DNA from: Aurantiochytrium sp. KH105
Taxonomy: Eukaryota; Sar; Bigyra; Thraustochytrida; Thraustochytriidae
Length of the DNA stretch: 64,000 nucleotides
Assembly (NCBI GenBank): GCA_003116975.1
Contig: BGKB01000014.1
Location: forward strand, 390,601-454,600
Reading direction: 5' to 3'
Below the pieces are notes generated by a model. The model searched no databases, was not told where the DNA came from, and saw only the letters and a list, made by a program, of their open reading frames with translations. The first letter of the stretch is position 1; each line of letters opens with the position of its first letter. A program made the translations under genes and the position numbers. Positions 1-8,529 of the stretch are shown here, piece by piece.

Positions 1-607
1 CGCTGTCGTTGCCCTTGTGCGCAAGTAAAAGATTCTCGGGCTTGAGATCGCGGTGGACGATGCCTGCCCGGTGAAGAAATTTTAGAGCCTGGCCGATTTT
101 GCGAATATGGTGGCTCGCTTCCTGCTCTGAGTAAGGTCCCTTTTCGACCATGCGGTCAAAGAGTTCACCACCCGTCAGCAGCTCGAGTACGAGGATGAGC
201 TCCGTATCCGTGATGAAAATGTCATAGAGCGTGACAATGTTCGGGTGTCTGCCGACCTTGCGCAAGACCTCGACCTCGCGTTTAAGCGCCTCGACGCGGG
301 ACTTGCTGATTTGGATCCGCTTGACGGCCACTTGCATGCCGGATTCCTTGTGTGTGCCAAGATTCACCGTGGCGTAGTGTCCTCGCCCGAGAACCACGTT
401 GTAATCGACATTGTATTTGGCCGAGATGGGCCCCTTCTTCAACAGGAGCTCCACGGTCTCATTCGCGTCGCCGTCGCTCGCAAGGCTCTGCGCTGGCGCG
501 GGGCGTCCGCTCTTGCCGCTCCCGGTGTTCGCGTTCGCGCCCTTTTTGCCCGACGCCGAGGCGCCGGCGCCCTTGCCCGTGCGGAACTTTTTCTGTGTGT
601 TGCCCAT
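1..607 (-). CDS. CaMK-like serine/threonine protein kinase, N-terminal half (cut by window edge)
   Basis: The reverse strand is open from an ATG at 605-607 to the window edge (202 codons, no intron). A basic, Gly/Ala/Lys-rich leader of about 65 residues beginning MGNTQKKF precedes a kinase domain. Visible are the glycine loop LGRGHYATV, the VAVK lysine strand, the helix-C glutamate region EVEVLRKVGRHPNIV, GGELFDRMVEKGPYSEQEA, and the catalytic loop HRDLKPENLLL just before the edge. GELFDR plus PYSEQEA is typical of calcium/calmodulin-dependent and CDPK-type kinases, so it should phosphorylate Ser/Thr. Whether a CaM-binding or EF-hand tail exists cannot be seen. MG at the start could allow N-myristoylation, but residue 6 is Lys, which argues against it. 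The ATG has A at -3. Confidence 0.9.
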   Translation of the reverse strand, partial: MGNTQKKFRTGKGAGASASGKKGANANTGSGKSGRPAPAQSLASDGDANETVELLLKKGPISAKYNVDYNVVLGRGHYATVNLGTHKESGMQVAVKRIQISKSRVEALKREVEVLRKVGRHPNIVTLYDIFITDTELILVLELLTGGELFDRMVEKGPYSEQEASHHIRKIGQALKFLHRAGIVHRDLKPENLLLAHKGNDS

Positions 608-1100
608 TCTCGCCTTGCGCTCCTGCGCGCGACCTCGCGATCGCGTCGACGAGCGCGCTCTGCGGGGCTACCTGGCCGGCCGACGAAGCCTCGCTCTGGT
701 CTGCGGCGCAGCGTCGGGGCCGACGACAAGCAGCAGCTCGCGCTCCGCGGCGTGCAGGGTTCCCAGCGCTCTTCCGCAAGATCACGGGGCGCCGAGACCG
801 ACTCCGCCTCCGCCTCCGACGCGGCGCGGCGCGGCGCGGGTCTGCTCGCGGCCGAGCGAGGTCTCCTCCGCGGCCCGCCGCGGCTCCTGCTGCCGGCGCG
901 GCGCGGCGCGGCGTCGACGTCGCGCTCGTACAGCGCGACGGGCGCCGGCGCCGTGTCGCCTCCGTCGAGACGCGGGTCCTCGAGCCGCCGCTGCCGGCCG
1001 GCTTGGCTACCTGCCGCGGGGGGCTGCGCGCGCGGGCGGCGGCGGATCGCGCGGCGTGCGCGGGGATCGCGCGCGCGGCGGCGGCTCGCGCGGCGCTCGT

Positions 1101-1152
1101 GCGTCGCGGGCGTCGCGGGCGTCGCGGGCGTCGCGGGCGTCGCGGGCGTCGC
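1101..1152. repeat. 9-bp tandem repeat
   Basis: The unit gcgtcgcgg is repeated about 5.8 times without interruption. Its length is a multiple of three, so it extends open frames on both strands. Confidence 0.9.
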
Positions 1153-1230
1153 TCGATCGACCGCGCGGAATCCGGATTGTCTTGGCTTACTTCGCGAGTC
1201 TGGAGGCGGCCTCCCTCCCGCCGCCATTCT

Positions 1231-1282
1231 GCACTTGCGGCCGCGCATAGCGCACTTGCGGCCGCGCATAGCGCACTTGCGG
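1231..1282. repeat. 21-bp tandem repeat
   Basis: Two perfect copies of a 21-bp unit that contains a NotI-like gcggccgc core, followed by a 10-bp partial third copy. Confidence 0.9.
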
Positions 1283-1895
1283 GGCGCCTGTTCCCCACTT
1301 GCGCGAACGAACGCTCCCTTCCCACTGTTCGCGCCGCGTTCGCGAGAGGAGCCGCTCGCGGCCCCGATTCCGGGGCCCCGGCGAATCCTCCCAAGCGCCC
1401 CGCCGCCGCCTTCGCGCGCCCTACCCCCCCACGCGGACACGCCGGATATGCGCGGGGGGTGTTCAGAGCTGCCGCCGCGTGGGGGGGCAGCGCGCAGGGG
1501 GCGTCACGCGCCGGCGAAACTGGCAGGGGGGCACGCGGAGACAGGACGCGCGCTCTGGCTCCTCTTCGGTCGGGTCGGTGCGTCTTCTACTTCTGCTATA
1601 CAAAGAGTTCGAGTCAAGTCGATTTTTCCTTCTCCAAAATCTTCTTCTTCTCCTCGTCCACCATCACCACCACCATGATCATCATCACCAGCGACGGCGA
1701 GTGTTTCTCGACGGCGACGACGACCCGAGGGAGCCAGAGATCGCGGCGCGGACCGGCTCGAAGCCCGCCGCGGCGCGAGGCGAACTCGGGCGGAGATTCG
1801 GCACCTGGCTGGCGGCACTGAGGCCTCGGCCAGATGGCCGGTCGGTCCCGGATCGGGAGAAGGAGGGAGTCCTTGACCACCTCGTCGAATGCACA

Positions 1896-1931
1896 CTGCG
1901 CTGCGCTGCACTGCACTGCACTGCACTGCAC
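1896..1931. repeat. CTGCR pentamer repeat
   Basis: A run of ctgcg/ctgca pentamers, about seven copies. Confidence 0.85.
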
Positions 1932-2291
1932 GCCTTGTTGGCGAGAAGATCGTTTCCATGGCGTCTTGATCATGACTGAGAATGATGGATGAACGGATGC
2001 CTATGTTGATGTGGCTGGCGAGTGGAATGGCTCGCGAGATTGATTGTCCCTGCCAGCAGTCATAGCAGCACTGCAAAAAGGCTGCAAGCCAGTTGCTCCG
2101 ATAGCCAGCCACATGCCACCATGGCCACTGCGACTTTCGAGGCGACGAGGACTCGGAGGTAGGCTGCCCGGCACGTGGCGACGCAGCCACACAGATGGAA
2201 TAGTAAACAAACTAACATGTAGTAGCAGGTAGTAGTAAAGTCTCCGCAACTCATGTCAAGAAGTGGTCTGGCTACGACGTTGTTGGCAGTG

Positions 2292-2313
2292 GCTGCTGCT
2301 GCTGCTGCTGCTG
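2292..2313. repeat. (GCT)n microsatellite
   Basis: Seven uninterrupted GCT triplets in non-coding sequence 3' of the pyrophosphatase gene. Confidence 0.85.
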
Positions 2314-2684
2314 GCTGGCACGTGGCGCAGTAGCCGTGGCCGCAGCCAACCACTCACACTGTTAGGACGAGGTTGCACGAAGACGCGGACCAAACGTGGA
2401 GGTGGATGTTGTAGTTGAAATTACAGGAGGTGCGGCCGGCTACTGCGGCTAGCTAGGGAACGCTTCTCTTGCAAGCACAAGCCGCCAAGAAAACGGCTTC
2501 TCTCAAGAGGGGGAGAAAGAGAGGCCAAGAAAGAACGAGTCCTATCCCGTGGTATACGTCGGATAAATTAAAGTTTCTGACTTTGTGTTCTGGAGATATG
2601 GGATGAAGACTGGCACGGCACCATGCAGCACATCGTGCTCGTGTCGACCGCGAGCAAGCAACCAAGGCTAGCCTCCTCTCTACT

Positions 2685-5078
2685 TTAGGCGGACTTGTAA
2701 CCAGCCCAGGCCGCGCCAGCAGCGAGAGAGTGGGCGAGGAAGAAGTCAGCAAAGACGAGAGAGTTGATGGAGGTGAGCTTGAGGAGAATGTTGACGGCCG
2801 GACCCGAGGTATCCTTCATGGGGTCACCCACAGTGTCACCGGTCACGGCCGCGCGGTGCTCCTCGGTGCCCTTGCGGCCCTGCTTCTCAAGGAGCTTCTT
2901 GGCGTTGTCCCAGGCACCGCCCGAGTTGCTAGCGGAGATGGCCATTTGCACACCCGAGACAAGGTTACCGGCCAAAAGGCCCGTGAGCGCATGCACACCG
3001 AAAACGTAGCCCGTGACAATGGGCGAGAGAATGACGAGCGCGCCAGGGGCGATCATCTCGCGGAGAGAAGCCTGCGTGGAAATCTCGACGCAGCGCGCGT
3101 AGTCGGGCTTGGAGGTGCCCTCCATGAGTCCCGGGATGTTGGCGAACTGGCGGCGGACCTCGACGACCATTTCGCGGGCCGCGATACCCACAGACTTCAT
3201 GGTCATGGCAGAGAACCAGTACGGAAGCATGGCGCCGTAAAGCAAAAAGGTAAAGATGATGGGCTCCAGCACATCAACATGGGTTGCGCCAATGCGTGCC
3301 ACAAAAGCGCCGTAAAGCGCCAGCGAGACGAGGGCCGCAGAACCAATTGCAAAGCCCTTGCCAATGGCAGCCGTCGTGTTACCCGCAGCATCGAGGGCGT
3401 CCGTAATGTGACGCACGGGGGCACCGAGCTCGGCCATCTCGGCCAGACCACCGGCGTTGTCGGTGATGGGGCCGTAGGCATCAATGGTGAGGCCGATCGA
3501 GAGCGAGGAAAGCATGCCGAGCGCCGCCAGCGCAATTCCGTACATGCCGGCAAGCTGGAAGGAAGCAAAGACGGTGAGCCCGAGCGCAACAACGGGGACA
3601 ATGACCGACTTGTAACCGAGCGCGAGGCCGTAAATGATGTTGGTAGCAGCACCCGTCTTGCACGAGTCAGCCACCTCGCGAACGGGCGAGTACGAGTGCG
3701 AAGTGTAGTACTCGGTGATGAGACCGGTCGCGAGACCAGCCCAGAGACCCGAAGCGATACAGACAAAGGCACCAAACCAAGTACCCATGGTCGACTCGTC
3801 GCACTCGACACCCGGCTTGGGAAAGCAAAAGCGCGAGGGCAAAAAGAGCATGCACAGAAGAAAGACGGCCGGCGTGAGCAAGACGGTCGACAGAATGAGC
3901 TGCATCTTGAGCACATGCTCAATGTCAGACTCCTTGCGCACCGGGCTAAAGTCCGTGGCCACAAAGGAGGTCGCAAGACACACGAGGATACCCACAGCCG
4001 AGATGAGCAGCGGGAAGAGCATGGAGCCCCAGTTTGCCTGCAGCTGCGGCGAGAGCGAGCTCAGCACGAGCGCCGCGCACGTCGATTCGGCAAAGGATCC
4101 AAAGAGATCAGCACCCATGCCGGCAATGTCACCGACGTTGTCACCGACGTTGTCAGCGATGGTGGCCGGGTTGCGGGGATCGTCCTCGGGAATGTCCTTT
4201 TCGACCTTGCCGACGAGATCGGCACCGACATCGGCGGCCTTGGTGTAGATACCACCGCCCACGCGACCAAAGAGCGCGATGGAGCTGCCGCCGAGACCGT
4301 AGCCGGCCACGACCTCAAAGAGCGTGCGGTAGACGTACGAAGTGGCGTTGACGCCGGCAGCCGAGCTGTCCTCTACAAAGATCCACGAGTAGACAATGAT
4401 GAGCGCAAAGAGCGAGGCAAGCGCGAGAGCGCACAGCGCAAAGCCCATGACGGCGCCTCCACGGAAGGCCGCGTTGAAGGCAGGGGTCCAGCCGATCTGC
4501 GCGCAAGTGGCGCAGCGGGCGTTCGTAAAGACGGCAATCATCATGCCCACGTAGCCGCTCACCATGGAAGTGATGCCGCCCACGAAAAAGGCAACCGCCG
4601 TGTACATGCCCTCGCTCCAGCACGAGCCGCTCACGTCGAGGTTCTCGCCCGTAAGGTTGATGCGAGAGGCATTAGGTCCGCAGTTGCCCGCGCTGCCCAC
4701 GAGGACAAAGACGAGACCACCAAAGACGACAAGAAAGAGAAAGCAAATCTTGTACTCGGCCGAAAGGAAGGACTTGGCGCCCAGAGAAATGGCCTCGTAA
4801 ATGTCGAGCAGCTGACGCGTGCGCTCACCTTCGTCAGAGACACCACGCGTGGCCGATCCGTCCTCGCGGACCAAGCTGGCGCTCTCTGCGCTGGCGTGCA
4901 GGTCCGTCTCGTCCATCTTCATGGCCTGGATGCGGATGCCGCGAATCTTTCCGGCCTGAATCATCGCAAAAAAGAAGCCCAGGCCGCAGGCCACGAGGAT
5001 GATCACCAGCGCCTCGAAGGACCCGCCTGAGATCTCGTACTCCTCCGCGTTCATCGTCATCGCCTTGCCCATCGACAT
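2685..5078 (-). CDS. K+-dependent (type I) vacuolar H+-translocating inorganic pyrophosphatase
   Basis: A 797-aa intronless frame from an ATG (5076-5078) to TAA (2685-2687). The protein hydrolyses pyrophosphate and pumps protons into the vacuole or acidocalcisome lumen. It is hydrophobic throughout, consistent with the usual 16 membrane helices, and slightly longer than typical plant proteins (about 770 aa). Near residue 280 it carries the substrate motif DVGADLVGKVE followed by DDPRNPATIADNVGDNVGD, the Asp-rich Mg-PPi site. A second Asp cluster, GDTVGDPMKDTSGPAVN, is near the C-terminus. Near residue 565, GNTTAAIGKGFAIGS has Ala where K+-independent enzymes carry Lys (GNTTKA), which predicts K+ dependence. 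There is a hydrophilic loop around residues 60-90. It is divergent to the APMAP-like gene with about 670 bp between starts. Confidence 0.97.
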   Translation of the reverse strand: MSMGKAMTMNAEEYEISGGSFEALVIILVACGLGFFFAMIQAGKIRGIRIQAMKMDETDLHASAESASLVREDGSATRGVSDEGERTRQLLDIYEAISLGAKSFLSAEYKICFLFLVVFGGLVFVLVGSAGNCGPNASRINLTGENLDVSGSCWSEGMYTAVAFFVGGITSMVSGYVGMMIAVFTNARCATCAQIGWTPAFNAAFRGGAVMGFALCALALASLFALIIVYSWIFVEDSSAAGVNATSYVYRTLFEVVAGYGLGGSSIALFGRVGGGIYTKAADVGADLVGKVEKDIPEDDPRNPATIADNVGDNVGDIAGMGADLFGSFAESTCAALVLSSLSPQLQANWGSMLFPLLISAVGILVCLATSFVATDFSPVRKESDIEHVLKMQLILSTVLLTPAVFLLCMLFLPSRFCFPKPGVECDESTMGTWFGAFVCIASGLWAGLATGLITEYYTSHSYSPVREVADSCKTGAATNIIYGLALGYKSVIVPVVALGLTVFASFQLAGMYGIALAALGMLSSLSIGLTIDAYGPITDNAGGLAEMAELGAPVRHITDALDAAGNTTAAIGKGFAIGSAALVSLALYGAFVARIGATHVDVLEPIIFTFLLYGAMLPYWFSAMTMKSVGIAAREMVVEVRRQFANIPGLMEGTSKPDYARCVEISTQASLREMIAPGALVILSPIVTGYVFGVHALTGLLAGNLVSGVQMAISASNSGGAWDNAKKLLEKQGRKGTEEHRAAVTGDTVGDPMKDTSGPAVNILLKLTSINSLVFADFFLAHSLAAGAAWAGYKSA

Positions 5079-5752
5079 CGTCTTCGCGTCCGGCTGACCG
5101 CTTCGCTGCCTACCGTTGCCTGTTCAAAAGGCCCTTTACAGTTAGTTGGACTTGAACCTCGTCGACTCCTGGCCCGCGCGTGCGGCCGCTGGCCCGCGCG
5201 CCGCGACCTCGCCGCTCCTCCGCGCGCCGCCGCGCCGCGCTCCGCCCGCCCCGCCGCGCCGCGCCCCGCCCTCCGCTGCCGCCGCCGTGCCCGAGCGAGA
5301 CCCACGCGCGCGCGAGCGAGAGCCCTCCCGGATCGAGATCTGCCGCGGCCAGTGCAGACACGAGCGGCAGCCGCGGCCGCAGCGGTTTTTAGGTCCCTTT
5401 CTTCGAAATCGTGGGTCTCTTTTCGTATTTTGGTCCCTTGCCTTCTTCTTCTTCTTCTTGTGGTATGATTTCTACAGCGGGATTTTCCACTTTATCAGGT
5501 CACAGTCTTTTTTGTTACTAGGCTAGTCAGTCTTGGGGTGGGTGGGGGAGTGTGCGCGGCCACTGGGGCGGGCACGTTCGCGTCCGACCACGTGCAGGCC
5601 GCGATGCAGAGCCGCGAGAGCGACCGTTGGGAGGCGAGCGGGAGGACGGGAGGGAAGCTCTGAAAGTCGGGAAAGTCGCCGGGCCGAGAGGCTGCATCGG
5701 GGTGGTGCGGCTGGAAGTGGGTGTCGATTTCGAGTGTCTGCGAGGGAAAGAG
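5079..5752. promoter_or_regulatory. Shared divergent upstream region (pyrophosphatase / APMAP-like)
   Basis: A 674-bp interval between two oppositely oriented starts. The half near the pyrophosphatase is very GC-rich (5160-5390). The middle holds a pyrimidine-rich stretch with a short CTT run (about 5397-5460). No canonical TATA box could be assigned with confidence. It must contain both promoters, but that follows from position only. Confidence 0.45.
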
Positions 5753-6904
5753 ATGGTCCTCTTCTCGGCAGCGGTCTTGGCGGTCGGTATCGCCCTGCTG
5801 GCGGTCAAAGCTGCGCAGCACGGCCCGCTCGACGCAGAGGCATGGACGCCGCCCGATAAGCTGCCGGAGCTCGAGCCCAACACGATACTTCGTGATTATG
5901 GCGAAAAGATTTTCAATGGAGAGGTCCTCGGTCCAGAGTCTATTGCTTTTGATGCCCGCACAAAGTGGATTTACAGTGGCGTCATGAGCGGTGAAATTAT
6001 CCGCTTCAAAGAAGGCGACGCCCATCCTGAGTCCTTTCTTTGGCTGAATGCCTCGTGCGCTTCTTTGCCCGCCGCGCAAACCAAGGATTACTTTGCGTAT
6101 GACCCAGCACTCGAGCCAGTTTGTGGAAGACCGCTTGGCATGCGCGTCGATCAAGACGCCAACGCCCTTCTTGTCATCGAGTCATACTCTGGACTGCTGA
6201 GCATCGATCTTGACACGCGGGATGTCACACGACTTTCGAGTGGATCCACCTTCGCCAACGATTTTGACTTTGATGCCAACGATATCTTCTTCACAGAAAC
6301 CAGCACGCGCTGGGGACGAAGCCGCGTTGTGCTCGAGGTTCTTGCTACGCGTCGCAAGAGTAGATTCTTGCACCTTTCGCGCGATACACGCGAACTCACC
6401 GTCCTCAAGGATGATCTACCCATGACGAATGGCGTAACGTTCTCGCATGATCGTACCCTGGTGCATTTTGTATGCGGATACTCTATTTGTACCTGGGATC
6501 GCAACGCGAATCACTACAAGGGGACCTCGATCGACAATTTGCCGTGCCAACCTGACAACATCCGCCGTCATCCTTCGGACGGGAAAACGTATCTTCTCAC
6601 GTGTGGGACGCGTCGCCTCAGCCCCTTCGCCCTTCCGGACTTTCTCGCGCCTTATCCCAAGGTTCGCGAATTTATGGTCTTTCTGATTGGCTACAATCCG
6701 CACATTGCAATCAACGTTGCTCCAAGACATTCGATGGTGCTTCGTGTCGACTTGGCCAGCCAGAGCATTGTGAGCTCGGCGCAGGATCCCACGGGAAGTT
6801 CAGGGTTTTCCTCCGAGGCTGAGCGCGTCGGTGACTACCTTTATATTGGCTCTTGGAAAGACCCGTTCATTCTGCGGGTGCCTTGGGCCAAAACAGGCTT
6901 TTGA
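5753..6904 (+). CDS. APMAP: APMAP / strictosidine-synthase-like six-bladed beta-propeller protein, membrane anchored
   Basis: 383 aa from the ATG at 5753. The frame is open further upstream to 5552, but this ATG is followed directly by a hydrophobic anchor (VLFSAAVLAVGIALLAV), as in adipocyte plasma-membrane-associated protein (APMAP). Family blocks appear in order: GPESIAFD near residue 60, an acidic PVCGRPLGMRVD segment, LLVIESYSGLLSIDL, FANDFDFDANDIFFTETSTRWGR, MTNGVTFSHD, PDNIRRHPSDGKTYL, PRHSMVLRVD and a terminal DYLYIGSWKDPFILRV. Members are type II membrane proteins of ER or plasma membrane with esterase-like or unknown activity. True strictosidine synthesis is not implied. TGA at 6902-6904. 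No intron. Confidence 0.88.
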   Translation: MVLFSAAVLAVGIALLAVKAAQHGPLDAEAWTPPDKLPELEPNTILRDYGEKIFNGEVLGPESIAFDARTKWIYSGVMSGEIIRFKEGDAHPESFLWLNASCASLPAAQTKDYFAYDPALEPVCGRPLGMRVDQDANALLVIESYSGLLSIDLDTRDVTRLSSGSTFANDFDFDANDIFFTETSTRWGRSRVVLEVLATRRKSRFLHLSRDTRELTVLKDDLPMTNGVTFSHDRTLVHFVCGYSICTWDRNANHYKGTSIDNLPCQPDNIRRHPSDGKTYLLTCGTRRLSPFALPDFLAPYPKVREFMVFLIGYNPHIAINVAPRHSMVLRVDLASQSIVSSAQDPTGSSGFSSEAERVGDYLYIGSWKDPFILRVPWAKTGF

Positions 6905-7132
6905 TGTTTTATTGTCTTCGAGTCTGAGACATCACTTTGATTGACACTTGCTCCCAGGATCATTGCAGCGCATTGCCAGTGACTATTTGTCCTTCCTAAA
7001 AGGTGTACGTACTGCTGAAGACTTGGACCTTACTTGTTGATTGGCCCTCGTCTTTCCACAGGATCCGTCTTGCTCCGTTCTTAACGGGAAAAGTAGCGTG
7101 GACTAACAAATTCAACGATCGAAAGAACTATT

Positions 7133-7858
7133 TTACTTACCATACACGCTATCTAGCATTGACTCGAACATTTTAAAGGAGTTGTTCGAGAGAGGACCCC
7201 CCTTGGTGCTTGCTTTCTTGCTCGTCTTGCCCTTTCGTCGTGATGGAGTCTCCTTCTGCTGGATCTTCTTTGTCTTCGTTTTGCTCTTCTTTGGGATGGT
7301 TGTCTTTTCGTGCGACATTGCTGCGTGAATGAGACTACTTGCATCTTGAGAGACATTTGCTCCCTTTTGACGATCTGCAATATCAACAGACTTTTTGCTC
7401 TTGCTCAATGGTGCTCTTGGTGTCGGCGAGAGCGCCAAAGCCATATCCTCCACGTGTGGCACTGGGACCAGCTCTCCAAAGAATCCATCCTGGCCACTCA
7501 TAGGCGAAAGAGGACTCAAGCCAGCCTCTTCAGCTTCTATCCTATCAACAAACTCTACCTGCGTCTTGATGAGTGACTTAAGCTTGAGCGTAGACTTTCC
7601 ATCAGGCCGCAAAAGGTCTGTCTCGCTAGGATCATCGAATTGAGTAATAATTCCCGTGTGACGCAAGTCTGGTACGATGATCGGCTGAATCAAAAGCTGT
7701 TTCCAGTACTCACGGCCATGTAGGGTGTCTCGAGGACCAGCATTGACTCGGTCCAAATACGGCGTGCCTCGCTTCCCCGATCGTTTCTTCTTCTTTTCTG
7801 TCTTCCCTGTCTCCAAGGCCACCGCGGAGGTCGAGGTCGAGGTCATCACCATTGTCAT
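7133..7858 (-). CDS. Lys-rich protein of unknown function
   Basis: 241 aa from an ATG at 7856-7858 to TAA at 7133-7135. I do not recognise a family. The N-terminal third has a basic patch (EKKKKRSGKRG), then a more ordered region (PYLDRVNAGPRDTLHGREYW, IIVPDLRHTGIITQFDDPSE). The C-terminal third is Lys/Ser/Thr-rich (KKSKTKTKKIQQKE, RRKGKTSKKASTKGG) and could be nuclear or nucleolar. The stop codon sits inside GGTAAGTAA, a perfect 5' splice-site consensus, so the true 3' end may be spliced to an exon in 6905-7130. The gene is divergent to the ankyrin-SAM-TIR gene. Confidence 0.6.
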   Translation of the reverse strand: MTMVMTSTSTSAVALETGKTEKKKKRSGKRGTPYLDRVNAGPRDTLHGREYWKQLLIQPIIVPDLRHTGIITQFDDPSETDLLRPDGKSTLKLKSLIKTQVEFVDRIEAEEAGLSPLSPMSGQDGFFGELVPVPHVEDMALALSPTPRAPLSKSKKSVDIADRQKGANVSQDASSLIHAAMSHEKTTIPKKSKTKTKKIQQKETPSRRKGKTSKKASTKGGPLSNNSFKMFESMLDSVYGK

Positions 7859-8529
7859 TCGTGTCGTACGACTAAAGAAGGTCGCGCGTGGCGTTCAGGT
7901 TTGGTTTCGCCATCGGTTTCCGTCTCATTTTTTTTTACTATCCGTTTCTCGCAGCTCACATTTCATAGTTACAAGGACTAGTTATCGAGCACATCGCGAG
8001 CCCGAGCGAGCGATTATCTACGAAATGTCATCTCAGGGAGGGGCTCCTCTTCGTGAGTCTTCGACTCCTTCGGACGCACAATCCGCGAGCCTTGAGGCAG
8101 CCTCGATTCGCGAGCCTCGGAAGCACTGATATCTATCTCTCTCGCGCGCGCCAATAGAGAAGTGTGGCTCCAGATCTCTTCGCACCAGAACCCTTTTTGA
8201 GACGAGGCAGGACGTGCGCAGAGATCGCTCGGCCCGGGTCCTTTCCTCGCCCCCGTTCACCTCCTCTCCCCTCGCGGCGCGGCGCGGGCCTGACAGCCGC
8301 TCCCCACCCCCGCTCACAGTCGCACGGCCCCGTTCACCGCGTGGTCTGCGCACCCCGCGCTCGCTGCGAGCCCTGCACGTGCCGCGCCGCAGCTATCTCC
8401 AGCCCCGACTCATCTCCGCCCCGACCGCCGCGCTTCGGAACTGCCCCGCCGCGCGCGCGCCCACGCCCCCGGGAAGGCCGTCGCGGGCGCGGCGACGCCG
8501 CCGCGCGGGGAGGCCGTCGCGGGGCCAAG
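7859..8529. promoter_or_regulatory. Divergent upstream region (Lys-rich unknown / ankyrin-SAM-TIR)
   Basis: 670 bp between opposed starts. A 34-codon ATG-to-TGA frame at 8025-8129 (starts MSSQGGAP) lies upstream of the ankyrin gene and could be a uORF or nothing. 8230-8525 is very GC-rich. The ankyrin frame is open upstream of its ATG, but that extension is Arg/Pro-rich and looks untranslated. Confidence 0.4.

Larger units (their letters stand above)
608..2684. other. Intergenic, GC-rich, no supported gene
   Basis: This stretch lies between the kinase start and the 3' end of the pyrophosphatase gene, both on the minus strand. Several long overlapping open frames exist on both strands, but they are Arg/Ala/Pro-rich, overlap each other in four or more frames and show no domain. 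I treat them as a consequence of high GC. Short tandem repeats listed separately account for part of it. About 1930-2680 is less GC-rich and probably includes the 3' UTR of the pyrophosphatase gene. Confidence 0.6.

Noticed and set aside
245-1821. Long plus-strand frames opposite and beyond the kinase
   Set aside because: They overlap the real kinase on the other strand and continue into GC-rich tandem repeats; four frames are open at once.
2730-5030. 766-codon plus-strand open frame opposite the pyrophosphatase
   Set aside because: It is the antisense shadow of a clear membrane enzyme; its composition (Arg/Gly/His/Asp-rich) shows no domain.
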